DNA of 64,000 nucleotides from Natronohydrobacter sp. (GCA_030603695.1 JAUVXF010000014.1:22349-86348); one strand, 5' to 3'; shown: positions 54,048 to 63,416, counted from the first letter of the stretch. Program-made: numbers and translations. The notes: generated by a model not told the origin, from the letters alone.

Positions 54048-54587
54048 TTAGCGCGGCGCGATCATCATGATCATTTGCCGGCCTTCCATCTTGGGCATAT
54101 TCTCGACTTTCCCAATCTCGGAAATATCTGCCGCCACCCGGTGCAAAAGCTCTGCCCCGATATTCTGGTGCGCCATTTCACGGCCCCGGAAGCGCAATGT
54201 CACCTTCACCTTGTCGCCTGCTTCCAAAAAGCGCACGACATTGCGCATTTTGACATCATAGTCATTCGTATCGGTGTTGGGGCGGAATTTGATTTCCTTG
54301 ATCTCGATGATCTTTTGCTTTTTGCGCGCTTCGGCCTCGCGCTTTTGCAGTTCGTATTTATACTTGCCAAAATCCATGATCTTGCAGACCGGCGGGACTG
54401 CGTTGGGCGAGATTTCGACAAGATCAAGTCCGGCCTCTTCGGCCAGAACCAATGCCTGAGAGGGTTTGACCACTCCCAGATTTTCCCCTTCGGCGCCAAT
54501 GAGGCGAATTTCGGGCGCGCGAATGCGGTCATTGATGCGCGGGCCGGTGTCTCGTTGCGGCGGGGCGTTATGCGGTCTGCGGGCTAT
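54048..54587 (-). CDS. infC: Translation initiation factor IF-3 (AUA start)
   Basis: A 179-residue factor ensuring start-codon selection. The N-terminal domain runs from [20 protein letters not shown] and the C-terminal domain holds [20 protein letters not shown] (read in part). The frame contains no ATG or GTG before residue 39, which would delete half of the N-terminal domain. The only fitting start is ATA at 54587-54585, seven bases after AAGGAA, giving the family start IARRPHN. Rare start codons allow IF-3 to repress its own translation. Confidence 0.9.
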   Translation of the reverse strand: MARRPHNAPPQRDTGPRINDRIRAPEIRLIGAEGENLGVVKPSQALVLAEEAGLDLVEISPNAVPPVCKIMDFGKYKYELQKREAEARKKQKIIEIKEIKFRPNTDTNDYDVKMRNVVRFLEAGDKVKVTLRFRGREMAHQNIGAELLHRVAADISEIGKVENMPKMEGRQMIMMIAPR

Positions 54588-54777
54588 GGGAGCGTTCCTT
54601 CATGCTGTTTCAAATGGTGCCACACAGTAATTCCACGCCGCGCGTGATTCAAGCACCAAGATGGCATGCGCAAGATAACGCAGTTGTTTTTGCAGGTGCA
54701 GCAAAGTTTACTTTGCTTTTACCCAGAATTCTGTCATAGCGCGCCTTCATAAAATTCCCGTTCAGAAGGATGAACAC

Positions 54778-55338
54778 ATGAACAAGTCCCTGCTTGTACT
54801 TATCGCGGCTGCAATTGCGGCTGTCGGCATTTGGTTCGGCGTTCAGTCGCGTCAGGCCCCCGAAGTGGTAGAGCCTGTGGCAGAAGTTGTCGAAGAGGCT
54901 GTTGACGAGGCAAGCGAAGCTGAAGCGGCTGCCGAAGCTGCCGCTGCTGAGGCAGAAGCTGCCGCTGCCGCTGCCGCTGCCGAAGCTGAAGCTGCCGCCG
55001 CCGCCGCAGAGGCCGCTGCCGAAGCAGAGGCCGCAGCTGCCGAAGCAGAAGCCGCCGCTGCCGAGGCCGCAGCCGAAGCCGCTGTTGAAGAAGGCGCTGC
55101 CGAAGCAGAGGCCGCTACAGATGCTGCCGCAGAAGCGGTAACAGAGGCTGAAGCTGCCGTGGAAGCTGCTGAAACTGCCGCAGATGTTACGCTTGACGCT
55201 GTGCGCGAAGCGATTGAGGGCGCTGGCCTGAACATGGTGGATCGCGGTGTTCTGGAAGGCCTGTTGCAGGCCGCTGGCGACAATCCCGAACTGCTGCAAG
55301 GCGTGTTGGATCGCCTGCGCGAGATGAGCGGAAACTAA
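54778..55338 (+). CDS. Anchored Ala/Glu-rich helical protein
   Basis: A 186-residue protein: N-terminal hydrophobic helix (about 4-22), a linker, then residues about 45-140 made almost wholly of Ala and Glu in AEAEAAAAEA-type repeats, and a C-terminal globular part (about 145-186) with NPELLQGVLDRLREMSG. The repeat should form a single alpha-helix of roughly 140 Å, placing the tip far from the membrane. Ends with its own terminator. TolA has a similar plan but the C terminus does not match it. Confidence 0.72.
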   Translation: MNKSLLVLIAAAIAAVGIWFGVQSRQAPEVVEPVAEVVEEAVDEASEAEAAAEAAAAEAEAAAAAAAAEAEAAAAAAEAAAEAEAAAAEAEAAAAEAAAEAAVEEGAAEAEAATDAAAEAVTEAEAAVEAAETAADVTLDAVREAIEGAGLNMVDRGVLEGLLQAAGDNPELLQGVLDRLREMSGN

Positions 55339-55360
55339 TTCCGCCGTCTTTAGACTGGAA

Positions 55361-55392
55361 AGCCCGGCAGCCTCTGGCAGCCGGGCTTTTTT
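55361..55392 (+). terminator. Rho-independent terminator (bidirectional)
   Basis: AGCCCGGC (55361-55368) pairs with GCCGGGCT (55380-55387), with inner pairing extending the stem, followed by six T on the plus strand. On the minus strand a shorter T-run serves the convergent RamA-like gene. Confidence 0.88.
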
Positions 55393-55398
55393 ATGGCC

Positions 55399-57438
55399 TC
55401 ATCCGCGCCGCCGCTTGCGCCGCCCGCCATCGCCATCGCCGCCGCCTGAATTGAAGCTCAGCTCTGGCAATGTCACGATCTTTGCCAGTTCGGGAAAGGT
55501 ATCTACAGCGTGGGGCAGGGCGTTGGCATTGACGAAATGTTCCTGAAAGCGCGGCTCTATCGCGGTTTCCACCTTGTGAATGCGCTTGACCGTCGCTTCT
55601 ATGCCAGCACGCGCGGCCAGATTGCACAGCGCAATCCGCGCGCCAGTGCCTGCCGCATTGCCAGCACTTGTCACCTTATCCAGATGCGCATCGGGGATCA
55701 TGCCCAGAACCATCGCATGTTTGGGGCTGATATGCGCGCCAAAGGCCCCGGCCAGAACCACACGATCCACGCTATCTGTGCCGATTTCATCCATCAGCAA
55801 CCGCGCGCCTGCATAAAGCGCGGATTTTGCCAATTGGATGGCGCGGATATCCCCTTGGGTGACTGTGATTCGCGGCCCGCCCGTGGCGCTGGCATCATGG
55901 ATCAGATAGGCATGGGTGCGCCCTTCTGGCTGGCACCGCCACGTGCCGGTCTGCGCCTCTGACCCGATCAGGCCAGAGCCATCCACCAAGCCTGCCATGC
56001 GCATTTCGGCCACGGCCTCGATAATGCCAGAGCCGCAAATGCCGGTAATGCCGGTTTGTGCCGTGGCCTCTGCAAAGGCGGGATCATCTGACCATAGGTC
56101 GCACCCGATGACACGAAAACGCGGTTCTTTTGTCACGGCGTCAATCTCTATGCGTTCAATCGCGCCGGGGGCCGCGCGCTGCCCAGACGAAATTTGCGCC
56201 CCTTCAAAGGCCGGGCCAGTGGGCGAGGAACAGGCCAGAACGCGCCGCTTGTCACCCAGCAGGATTTCAGCATTCGTGCCCACATCCACCACGAGCACCA
56301 GATCATCCGATGTCTCTGGGCTTTCAGACAAGGCCACGGCGGCGGCATCTGCCCCCACATGGCCCGCAATGCACGGCAAGAGATAGGCGCGTGCGGCTGC
56401 GTTCATGGCGTTCAGGCCCAATTCGCGGGCATCGAGTGTCAGCGCGTCCGAAGTTGCCAGCGCAAAGGGGGCTTGGCCCAGTTCCACCGGATCAATCCCC
56501 AAAAACAGATGGTGCATGACGGGGTTGCACACAATGACCGCTTCCATGATTTCGCGCGCGGTGATCTGCGCCTCGCGTGCCAGATCGGCAATAAGTGCAT
56601 CCATCCCCTCGCGCACTGTGCGCGTCATCTCCACATCGCCGCCGGGGTTCATCATGGCATAGCTGACCCGGCTCATCAGGTCTTCGCCAAAGCGGATTTG
56701 CGGGTTCATGATGCCCGATGACAGCACCACATCGCCTGTGCGCAGATCGCACAGATGCGCGGCGATTGTGGTTGATCCTAGATCAACCGCCAACCCGTAT
56801 AGCCCGCCCTCATACAGCCCCGGCCAGATATCCAGAACCCGGTGCGGCCCGGCGCGGTGGTCTTTGTTCAGCGCGACAGTGACACGCCATTTGCCTTGCC
56901 GCAGCACAGGTTGCAGCTTGCGCAGCACCTCCAGCCCGGCGGTTATCTCCGGTATCTCCCATTCCGTGCGCAGCGCCTTTGCCAACCGCTCGAAATCGCC
57001 CGAAGGCTCGTGCATATCGGGTTCTTCGACCTCGACGAAATAAAGGCGCGTGGCAGGATCCATGCTGATTGCGCGCGCGGTTGCGGCTTTGCGCACAACC
57101 TGCCTGTGCACCTGGCTTTCGGCGGGCACGTCAATCACAACATCGCCCATCACCTGCGCCTGACAGCCCAGGCGCCGCCCCTCTATCAAGCCGCGCTTGT
57201 CCTTGTATCGCTGCTCTACCGCGTTCCACTCTGACAGGGCATTGGGGGCGACGGTGACACCATGTTTAGAAAATTCGCCATATCCCGGCGTTATCTGGCA
57301 TTTGGAGCAGATGCCGCGCCCGCCGCAGACCGAATCCAGATCTACCCCCAATTGCCGGGCAGCCGTCAGAACCGGCGTGCCCAAAGGAAAACGCCCCCGC
57401 TTGCCCGAAGGGGTGAAAATAACCAAAGCGTCTGACAT
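55399..57438 (-). CDS. Ferredoxin–ASKHA protein, RamA-like corrinoid reductive activator
   Basis: A 679-residue protein. A plant-type [2Fe-2S] domain has Cys38, Cys44, Cys47 and Cys92 (CGGRGICSKC and GRRLGCQ). A linker and a DUF4445/ASKHA ATPase domain follow, with GLAVDLGSTTIAAHLCDL as phosphate-1 motif near residue 231 and VVDVGTNAEILLG as phosphate-2. RamA-type proteins reactivate corrinoid cofactors of methyltransferases. The corrinoid partner is not in the window. AGGAGG precedes the start. Confidence 0.88.
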   Translation of the reverse strand: MSDALVIFTPSGKRGRFPLGTPVLTAARQLGVDLDSVCGGRGICSKCQITPGYGEFSKHGVTVAPNALSEWNAVEQRYKDKRGLIEGRRLGCQAQVMGDVVIDVPAESQVHRQVVRKAATARAISMDPATRLYFVEVEEPDMHEPSGDFERLAKALRTEWEIPEITAGLEVLRKLQPVLRQGKWRVTVALNKDHRAGPHRVLDIWPGLYEGGLYGLAVDLGSTTIAAHLCDLRTGDVVLSSGIMNPQIRFGEDLMSRVSYAMMNPGGDVEMTRTVREGMDALIADLAREAQITAREIMEAVIVCNPVMHHLFLGIDPVELGQAPFALATSDALTLDARELGLNAMNAAARAYLLPCIAGHVGADAAAVALSESPETSDDLVLVVDVGTNAEILLGDKRRVLACSSPTGPAFEGAQISSGQRAAPGAIERIEIDAVTKEPRFRVIGCDLWSDDPAFAEATAQTGITGICGSGIIEAVAEMRMAGLVDGSGLIGSEAQTGTWRCQPEGRTHAYLIHDASATGGPRITVTQGDIRAIQLAKSALYAGARLLMDEIGTDSVDRVVLAGAFGAHISPKHAMVLGMIPDAHLDKVTSAGNAAGTGARIALCNLAARAGIEATVKRIHKVETAIEPRFQEHFVNANALPHAVDTFPELAKIVTLPELSFNSGGGDGDGGRRKRRRG

Positions 57439-57523
57439 GGCCTGCCTCCTGAACTCTCGCCTCAGATAACCGGTTGGGCGGCAGAGGAAAGGCCGGAACG
57501 CGGCATATGGCCAAGTTTTTCCG

Positions 57524-57940
57524 TCAGCGAGAGACAAGCACCGAAATTTGAGAGTGCCTGACCACGCGCGCGGCCGTAGAGCCGATGAAGTAATCGCTCA
57601 TCCCCGGTTTGTGGCTGGCAACCATGATCAGATCGGCGCTCCCCTCGCGCGCGGCGTCCAGAATATTCTCGGACGGGCGGCCCCCGCGAATGTCAATATC
57701 CACGGTTTTTGCCTTGGCAACGGAAGCAAGCGCCTCCAGTTGTTCGCGGATGGCGCGGCGGTGTTGCATCAATTGCTCGCGCGTGATCGCGGCAGAGAGA
57801 TAGGCGGGAACCTCGTCCAGCACATGCACCAAGGTGATGCTGCCATCGGGGTCAACCAGCTTGTTGGCTTTTTGGATCAGCGCGCGGCTGGTGGCCCCTT
57901 TGTTGAACAGTGCAACAGCAACAATGATTGATTTATACAT
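57524..57940 (-). CDS. Universal stress protein A family
   Basis: A 138-residue UspA protein (MYKSIIVAVALFNKG). ATP-binding type G-2x-G-9x-G(S/T) is not clear, but the motif DLIMVASHKPGMSDYFIGSTAARVVRH, in parts, is the family end. First of three related genes separated by long gaps. Similar in length and ends to the genes at 58489 and 58932. Confidence 0.9.
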   Translation of the reverse strand: MYKSIIVAVALFNKGATSRALIQKANKLVDPDGSITLVHVLDEVPAYLSAAITREQLMQHRRAIREQLEALASVAKAKTVDIDIRGGRPSENILDAAREGSADLIMVASHKPGMSDYFIGSTAARVVRHSQISVLVSR

Positions 57941-58114
57941 GTTTCTCCCCTTCTTCCTTGGTCGTGACACGCGCATCTCTGACAGGGGCAGAGTTGCACA
58001 GCCCGGCCCCGGACGCAACAAAAGCGGCCCCCAAAGCCGTCGGCCCGGTGGGATGGGTGACGCGGGGGGGGGCTGTCGATTTGCCCTTTTGCGCGGAATC
58101 AAGGCCGTAAGGCC

Positions 58115-58134
58115 GCCGCGCATCGCTGGGCCGC
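58115..58134 (+). repeat. Inverted repeat arm 1 (20 bp)
   Basis: GCCGCGCATCGCTGGGCCGC is the exact reverse complement of 58236-58255. The arms flank 101 bases of sequence with no gene. Confidence 0.85.
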
Positions 58135-58235
58135 CCCCCGGCACAGCGATTTGGCTGCCGCAAGCGCTTAGCCTGAGTTTCGTTCGGACTTTGCCGCCAT
58201 AAAGTGACTTAGCCTTGGTGTTGGATCGCCGCACC

Positions 58236-58255
58236 GCGGCCCAGCGATGCGCGGC
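58236..58255 (-). repeat. Inverted repeat arm 2 (20 bp)
   Basis: GCGGCCCAGCGATGCGCGGC, exact complement of arm 1. The region between could form a stem-loop in RNA or mark the ends of a small mobile element. Confidence 0.85.
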
Positions 58256-58488
58256 TTTCGACAGCGGGCCCGCATAAAACACTTAGTCCCCCAGCCGGAT
58301 CCCCGCGCAACGGCCCTTTGAGGCGCGGCGGCCTTCGGCCTTGACTCCGCGCTTGGTGCTTTGCTCAGATGTCCCCTAGCTACTTCCGTCAGATGCCCAG
58401 CAGCCGCAAGGCACCGCGCGGCTTGGCGCTTTGTCATCTACCCCATGGCCCCGCCGCATGACGGGGCCTGCTGTCAGGAGGCGAGCAC

Positions 58489-58905
58489 CTAGCGTGTGAC
58501 AAGCACCGAAATCGGTGCATGGCGCACAATCCGCGCAGCGGTGGAGCCGATGAAATAATCACTCAGGCCCGGTTTGTGGCTGGCGATCATGATCAGGTCT
58601 GCCCCCGCTTCCTGTGCCGCGCCCAAGATTGCGGCAGAGGGTTGGCCCTCGCGGATCACGGTTTCTACGGTCATTCCTGTGGCTTCGGCAGCGATGGCGG
58701 CAAGCTGGGCGTCCACATCGCGGCGGCGTGCGGCCATATGTTCCTTGGGGATAGACGCGGCAACATAGCCCGGCACTTCATCAATGACATGGACAAGTGT
58801 TACCTTGCCGCCCTTGTCCAGCAAGGAATGCGCCTTTTTCAGTGCGGCCCGCGTGGTTGCCCCTTCATTGAACAAAGCGGCGGCGATCACGATCGAAGAA
58901 TACAT
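58489..58905 (-). CDS. Universal stress protein A family
   Basis: A 138-residue UspA protein (MYSSIVIAAALFNEGATTRA) close to the one at 57524 in length and C terminus (DLIMIASHKPGLSDYFIGST). It looks like a tandem duplicate. It is read from its own start at 58905. Confidence 0.9.
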   Translation of the reverse strand: MYSSIVIAAALFNEGATTRAALKKAHSLLDKGGKVTLVHVIDEVPGYVAASIPKEHMAARRRDVDAQLAAIAAEATGMTVETVIREGQPSAAILGAAQEAGADLIMIASHKPGLSDYFIGSTAARIVRHAPISVLVTR

Positions 58906-58931
58906 GGTATTTCCCTTTTTAGTGTTGAATT

Positions 58932-59345
58932 TCAGCGTTCTACCAGCACCGAGCATTGTGCATGTCGTATCACGCGCGCAGCTGTCGAGCCAATGAAATA
59001 ATCACGCAGCCCCGGTTTGTGGCTGGCAATCATGATCAGATCCGCGCCGCAATCCTCTGCGGCCTGCAATATTTGCCCCGATGCCGCGCCGTGGCGCACC
59101 TCGTGTTCCATGCGGATATCGGCCTTCGGGTCTATCATGGCGCGCAGTTCCACAGCGGCTTCGGCGCGGCGGCGCTCTGATATATCGCTGGGCAATTCTG
59201 CGGCTATGTAGCCGGGCACATCTTCCAGCACATGAACAAGCCGGATTTCGCCGCCCGCATCCAAAAGCGAGGCCGCCCGCGCCAATAGCTGCTGTCCCTG
59301 TGCCCCATGTTCCAGATCAACGGCTACAATGATCCTTGCATACAT
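58932..59345 (-). CDS. Universal stress protein A family
   Basis: A 137-residue UspA protein (MYARIIVAVDLEHGAQGQQL) with a more typical N-terminal Asp. The ending HAQCSVLVER and SHKPGLRDYFIGSTAARVI match the other two. It precedes the gene at 58489 by 26 bases, so those two may be cotranscribed. Divergent from glmU. Confidence 0.9.
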   Translation of the reverse strand: MYARIIVAVDLEHGAQGQQLLARAASLLDAGGEIRLVHVLEDVPGYIAAELPSDISERRRAEAAVELRAMIDPKADIRMEHEVRHGAASGQILQAAEDCGADLIMIASHKPGLRDYFIGSTAARVIRHAQCSVLVER

Positions 59346-59554
59346 ATCGGGTGTCCTTTCCTGTTGCGCCAAAGCAAATATGGCATGGCAAAACGCGCAT
59401 TTCGTTGATTTCGGTCAAATCACGATGCCAAAAGCCATGGCTCAAGCGCCGTGTTTCGGGCTGAAACCAGAAGTGAGCCTTGCCCCCCTTGCGGTCTTGG
59501 CTGTAACTGCGCGAATTATAGCAGCAATTCAACAGGCGCAGGACATCTGGTTTC

Positions 59555-60904
59555 ATGAGTGTTTCACTTGTCATTCTCGCAGCGGGGCAGGGCAGCCGCA
59601 TGCAATCGGATTTGCCCAAAGTGCTGCACCCGCTGGGCGCTGTGCCCTTGGTGCTGCATGCGCTGCGGGCGGGCCAGATGCTTATGCCAGAGCGGGTTGT
59701 CGTGGTGGTGGGCCATGGGGGCGAAGCGGTGGCCAAAACCGTGGCCGAGGAAAACCCCGATGCGATTGTGGTGCAGCAAACCGCGCAATTGGGAACTGCC
59801 CATGCGGTAGATCAGGCGCGCGCCGCACTGGACGGCGTGAGCGGCGATGTGGTGGTGCTTTATGGCGATACACCTTTCATTCGCGCGGAAACGCTGGATC
59901 AGATGCTTGCCGCGCGCGCCAGTCACGATGTGGTTGTGCTGGGCTTTGAAGCGGCAGATCCGGGGCGCTACGGGCGGCTTGTCACAGATGGCGACAGGCT
60001 GGAGCGGATTGTGGAATTCAAGGATGCCTCCGAGGCAGAGCGCGCGATCACGCTGTGCAATAGTGGTGTGGTTTGTGCCAGCCGCGCGACGTTGTTTGAA
60101 TTGATTGCCGATGTGGGCAATTCCAATGCGGCGGGGGAGTATTACCTTACCGATATCGTGGGCCTTGCGCGCGCGCGCGGCCTCTCTGCCGGGGTTGTCA
60201 CCTGTCCCGAGGCCGAGACGCTGGGCATCAATACCCGTCAGGAACTTGCACAGGCCGAGGCTGATTTTCAGGCCCGCATGCGCGCCGAGGCGCTGGAAAA
60301 CGGTGTGACGCTTTGCGCACCCGAAACTGTCTATTTCGCGCAGGATACTGTCATCGGGCGCGATGCGGTGATTGATCAATTCGTGGTCTTTGGCCCCGGT
60401 GTGACTGTGGAAAGCGGCGCCCATATCCGCGCGTTCAGCCATCTGGAAGGCGCGCATGTCAGCCGTGGCGCCGTGGTTGGCCCTTACGCGCGCCTGCGCA
60501 TTGGCGCAGAACTGGCCGAAGATGTGCGCGTGGGCAATTTTGTTGAAATCAAGAATGCCGAACTGGGCGAGGGCGCGAAGGTCAATCATCTGTCCTATGT
60601 GGGCGATGCGACAGTGGGCGCGCGCGCCAATCTGGGCGCAGGCACAGTGACTTGCAATTATGACGGGGTGTTCAAACACCATACAGAGATTGGCGAGGGG
60701 GCTTTTATCGGGTCTTCCACCATGCTGGTGGCACCTGTGCGCATTGGTGCCGCGGCTATGACAGGCTCTGGCTCTGTCATTACCGCTGATGTGCCTGATG
60801 GGGCGCTGGCGCTGGGCCGGGCCAAGCAGGAAACCAAGCCGGGCCTTGGCAAGCGGCTGATGGACAGGCTGCGCGCCCTGAAAGCAGAGAAAGCGAAAGG
60901 CTGA
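59555..60904 (+). CDS. glmU: Bifunctional UDP-GlcNAc pyrophosphorylase / GlcN-1-P acetyltransferase
   Basis: A 449-residue enzyme making UDP-GlcNAc for peptidoglycan and lipid A. The uridylyl domain starts LAAGQGSRMQSDLPKVLHPL (residues 8-27), with GDTPFI and NSGVVCA. The C-terminal left-handed beta helix has hexapeptide repeats (GPGVTVESGAHI, GEGAKVNHLSYVGD) and the catalytic His-bearing HLSYVGDA. It lies six bases before glmS. Confidence 0.97.
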   Translation: MSVSLVILAAGQGSRMQSDLPKVLHPLGAVPLVLHALRAGQMLMPERVVVVVGHGGEAVAKTVAEENPDAIVVQQTAQLGTAHAVDQARAALDGVSGDVVVLYGDTPFIRAETLDQMLAARASHDVVVLGFEAADPGRYGRLVTDGDRLERIVEFKDASEAERAITLCNSGVVCASRATLFELIADVGNSNAAGEYYLTDIVGLARARGLSAGVVTCPEAETLGINTRQELAQAEADFQARMRAEALENGVTLCAPETVYFAQDTVIGRDAVIDQFVVFGPGVTVESGAHIRAFSHLEGAHVSRGAVVGPYARLRIGAELAEDVRVGNFVEIKNAELGEGAKVNHLSYVGDATVGARANLGAGTVTCNYDGVFKHHTEIGEGAFIGSSTMLVAPVRIGAAAMTGSGSVITADVPDGALALGRAKQETKPGLGKRLMDRLRALKAEKAKG

Positions 60905-60909
60905 AGCAG

Positions 60910-62727
60910 ATGTGTGGGATTATTGGTATTCTCGGAAAACACGAAGTTTCGCCGCAAATTCTGGATGGCCTGAAGCGGCTGGAATATCGCGGCTATGACA
61001 GCGCGGGCATTGCCACCATAAACGGGGGCAAGCTGGATTTGCGCCGTGCTGTGGGCAAGTTGATCAATCTGTCGGATATCATGGTGCATGCACCTTTGCC
61101 GGGGCGCTCTGGTATCGGGCATACGCGCTGGGCCACACATGGCGGCCCCACCGTGGCCAATGCCCACCCGCACCGGGCAGGCCGGGTGGCGGTGGTGCAT
61201 AACGGCATAATCGAGAATTTCCGCGCCCTGCGGGAAGAACTGACAGCCGCAGGCGCAGAGTTTGGCAGCGAAACGGATACCGAAACCATTGTTCACCTGA
61301 CCAGCCAGTTTCTTGCGCAAGGCATGACCCCTGTGGAGGCCGCGCGCAACACGCTCAAGCGGTTGGAGGGAGCTTTTGCGCTGGCGTTCCTGTTCGAGGG
61401 GGAAGAAGACCTGATCATCTGCGCACGCCGTGGATCGCCCCTGTGCATAGGGCATGGCGCGGGCGAGATGTATCTGGGATCGGATGCGATTGCCTTGGCC
61501 GAGATGACAGACCGCATCACCTATCTGGAAGAAGGCGATTGGGCGGTTCTGTCGCGCAGCGGCGCGCTGATTTTCGATGCCGAGGACAGGCAAACCAACC
61601 GTCCCATGACGCGGATCAATGTGGAAAACACCCGCGTTGATAAATCTGGCCACAAGCATTTCATGGCCAAGGAAATGGCCGAACAACCCAGCGTGTTGCA
61701 AGCCGCTATGGGCTATTATTCAGGGTTGGAACATGACAGCCTTGAACTGCCCCAAGACCTTGATTTCGCGCGTGCCGACCGGCTGATCATGGTGGCCTGT
61801 GGGACGGCCTTTTATGCCTGTCAGGTGGCAAAATACTGGTTCGAGAAATATGCCGGCCTGCCGGTGGAGTTGGATATCGCGTCGGAATTCCGCTACCGCG
61901 ACCCGGTGCTTGGCCCGGCCAATCTGGCGCTTTTTGTCAGCCAGTCGGGAGAGACGGCGGATACGCTGGCCGCGCTGCGCCATGTGAAACCGCATGTGGG
62001 GCAGGTGATATCTGTGGTCAATGTGCCCACATCTTCTATCGCGCGGGAAAGTGATATTGCGTTGCCCATCCATGCGGGGCCGGAGATTGGCGTGGCCTCT
62101 ACCAAAGCGTTCACGGCGCAATTGCAGGTTTTGGCCATTCTTGCGCTCAAGGCCGGGTTGCAGCGCGGCACGCTGTCCCCCAAGGCCTTTGCAGAGCGGT
62201 TGTTCGAATTGCGCGCCCTGCCCGGTTTTGTGGCGCAGGCGCTGGATCGCGAGGAAGAAATCAGGCGCTTGTCCGAAGTTCTGTCGGCTGCGCGCGATGT
62301 GCTGTTTCTGGGGCGCGGCGTGATGTATCCGCTGGCCTTGGAAGGCGCGCTGAAGCTGAAGGAAATCAGCTATATCCATGCCGAAGCTTATGCCGCTGGA
62401 GAGTTGAAACACGGCCCCATTGCGCTGATTGACAAGGATTTGCCGGTCATCGTTTTCGCCCCGCATGACGGGCTGTTTGAAAAGACAGTTTCCAACATGC
62501 AAGAAGTGATGGCCCGGCAAGGCAAGGTTTTGCTTATCTCTGACGCCAAAGGGCTGGCGGATGCGGGCGATGTGCCGTTCCGCCTTGCCATGCCCACGGT
62601 GCCCGATTTCATCGCGCCCATCGTCTATGCCGTGCCCGCGCAGCTGATCGCCTATCACACAGCGCTTCATCGCGGTACAGATGTGGATCAACCGCGCAAT
62701 CTGGCGAAATCGGTGACAGTGGAATGA
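60910..62727 (+). CDS. glmS: Glutamine–fructose-6-phosphate aminotransferase
   Basis: A 605-residue enzyme converting fructose 6-phosphate and glutamine to glucosamine 6-phosphate. The glutaminase domain starts MCGIIGILG with nucleophile Cys2, GYDSAGIA, and THGGPTVANAHPH. Two SIS domains follow with SQSGETADTLAAL and CGTAFYA; the end is DQPRNLAKSVTVE. The stop overlaps the next gene by four bases. No glmS ribozyme is expected or seen. Confidence 0.97.
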   Translation: MCGIIGILGKHEVSPQILDGLKRLEYRGYDSAGIATINGGKLDLRRAVGKLINLSDIMVHAPLPGRSGIGHTRWATHGGPTVANAHPHRAGRVAVVHNGIIENFRALREELTAAGAEFGSETDTETIVHLTSQFLAQGMTPVEAARNTLKRLEGAFALAFLFEGEEDLIICARRGSPLCIGHGAGEMYLGSDAIALAEMTDRITYLEEGDWAVLSRSGALIFDAEDRQTNRPMTRINVENTRVDKSGHKHFMAKEMAEQPSVLQAAMGYYSGLEHDSLELPQDLDFARADRLIMVACGTAFYACQVAKYWFEKYAGLPVELDIASEFRYRDPVLGPANLALFVSQSGETADTLAALRHVKPHVGQVISVVNVPTSSIARESDIALPIHAGPEIGVASTKAFTAQLQVLAILALKAGLQRGTLSPKAFAERLFELRALPGFVAQALDREEEIRRLSEVLSAARDVLFLGRGVMYPLALEGALKLKEISYIHAEAYAAGELKHGPIALIDKDLPVIVFAPHDGLFEKTVSNMQEVMARQGKVLLISDAKGLADAGDVPFRLAMPTVPDFIAPIVYAVPAQLIAYHTALHRGTDVDQPRNLAKSVTVE

Positions 62728-63416
62728 CCACAGCCTCCGCAGTTCTGGCCCGCTTGCGCGAGATGGGGGATCGCGCAAGGGCAGCTGACATGGCGGCCCA
62801 GACCAAGGCCGCGCGCGAGGTTCTTGGCGTGCCCGCAGCAGAGCTTGATCTTCTGGCACGCACAGAGCGCCAGCGCCTTGATTTGCCCACGCGCTGCGAT
62901 CTTGCGCAAGAATTATGGGCAAGCGGGGTGCATGAGGGCTGTATCTTCGGCGCAAAACTACTGACACAGGCCCGCATCCGCCCGCAAGATGAACAGGTCT
63001 GGCAGATCATTGCTGATTGGGCGCAGGGATTTGACAGCGCCGCACTTGCCGATCACGCAGCCATTGCAGGCGCAAAACGGCTGGAGGCCGAACCAACCCG
63101 CATAGACGTTGTAGAGGCATGGCTTGATAGCCCAAACCTGTGGACACGGCGCGCGGCCCTGATGATGACCCTGCCTTGGGCGCGCATGCCGCATCCAAAG
63201 GCCCAAGATTATGAGATACGCCAGCGCGTGCTGGGCTGGGCCGCCCGTCTTGCCCCGGAACGCGATCATTACATGCAAACGGCGATTGCCGCATGGCTGC
63301 GCGGCCTGTCGCGCCGCGATGCTGCGCAGGTGCAAGCCTTTCTGGACGGGGCAGGGGCTATTTTGTCCAAGTCTGCCAAACAAGAGGCGCTGGGGCAGGG
63401 TGGGTCACAGGAGTGA
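62724..63416 (+). CDS. DNA alkylation repair protein (AlkD-like HEAT repeat)
   Basis: A 230-residue protein made of HEAT-like helical repeats of the AlkD family. The motifs AQTKAAREVLGVPAAELDLLA, TRCDLAQELWASGVHEGCIFG (in parts), LLDSP-type WLDSPNLWTRRAALMMTLPW, and the basic end fit. AlkD removes N3- and N7-alkyl bases without base flipping. Translationally coupled to glmS by a four-base overlap; no functional link is obvious. Confidence 0.82.
   Translation: MTTASAVLARLREMGDRARAADMAAQTKAAREVLGVPAAELDLLARTERQRLDLPTRCDLAQELWASGVHEGCIFGAKLLTQARIRPQDEQVWQIIADWAQGFDSAALADHAAIAGAKRLEAEPTRIDVVEAWLDSPNLWTRRAALMMTLPWARMPHPKAQDYEIRQRVLGWAARLAPERDHYMQTAIAAWLRGLSRRDAAQVQAFLDGAGAILSKSAKQEALGQGGSQE

Larger units (their letters stand above)
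57941..58488. other. 548-bp intergenic region rich in inverted repeats
   Basis: No gene is supported. It contains a perfect 20-bp inverted repeat (58115-58134 and 58236-58255), and a longer imperfect pair involving GGAATCAAGGCCGTAAGGCC near 58095 and its complement near 58325-58352. A run of G (58065-58072) and short AAAGTGACTTAGCC-type words also occur. It lies between two universal stress protein genes. Confidence 0.6.

Noticed and set aside
54778..55338. Assignment as TolA
   Set aside because: The plan is similar, but the C-terminal domain lacks TolA features and no tol/pal genes are nearby.
60905..60909. glmS ribozyme in the glmU–glmS gap
   Set aside because: The gap is only five bases, too short for the ribozyme, which is found mainly in Gram-positive bacteria.
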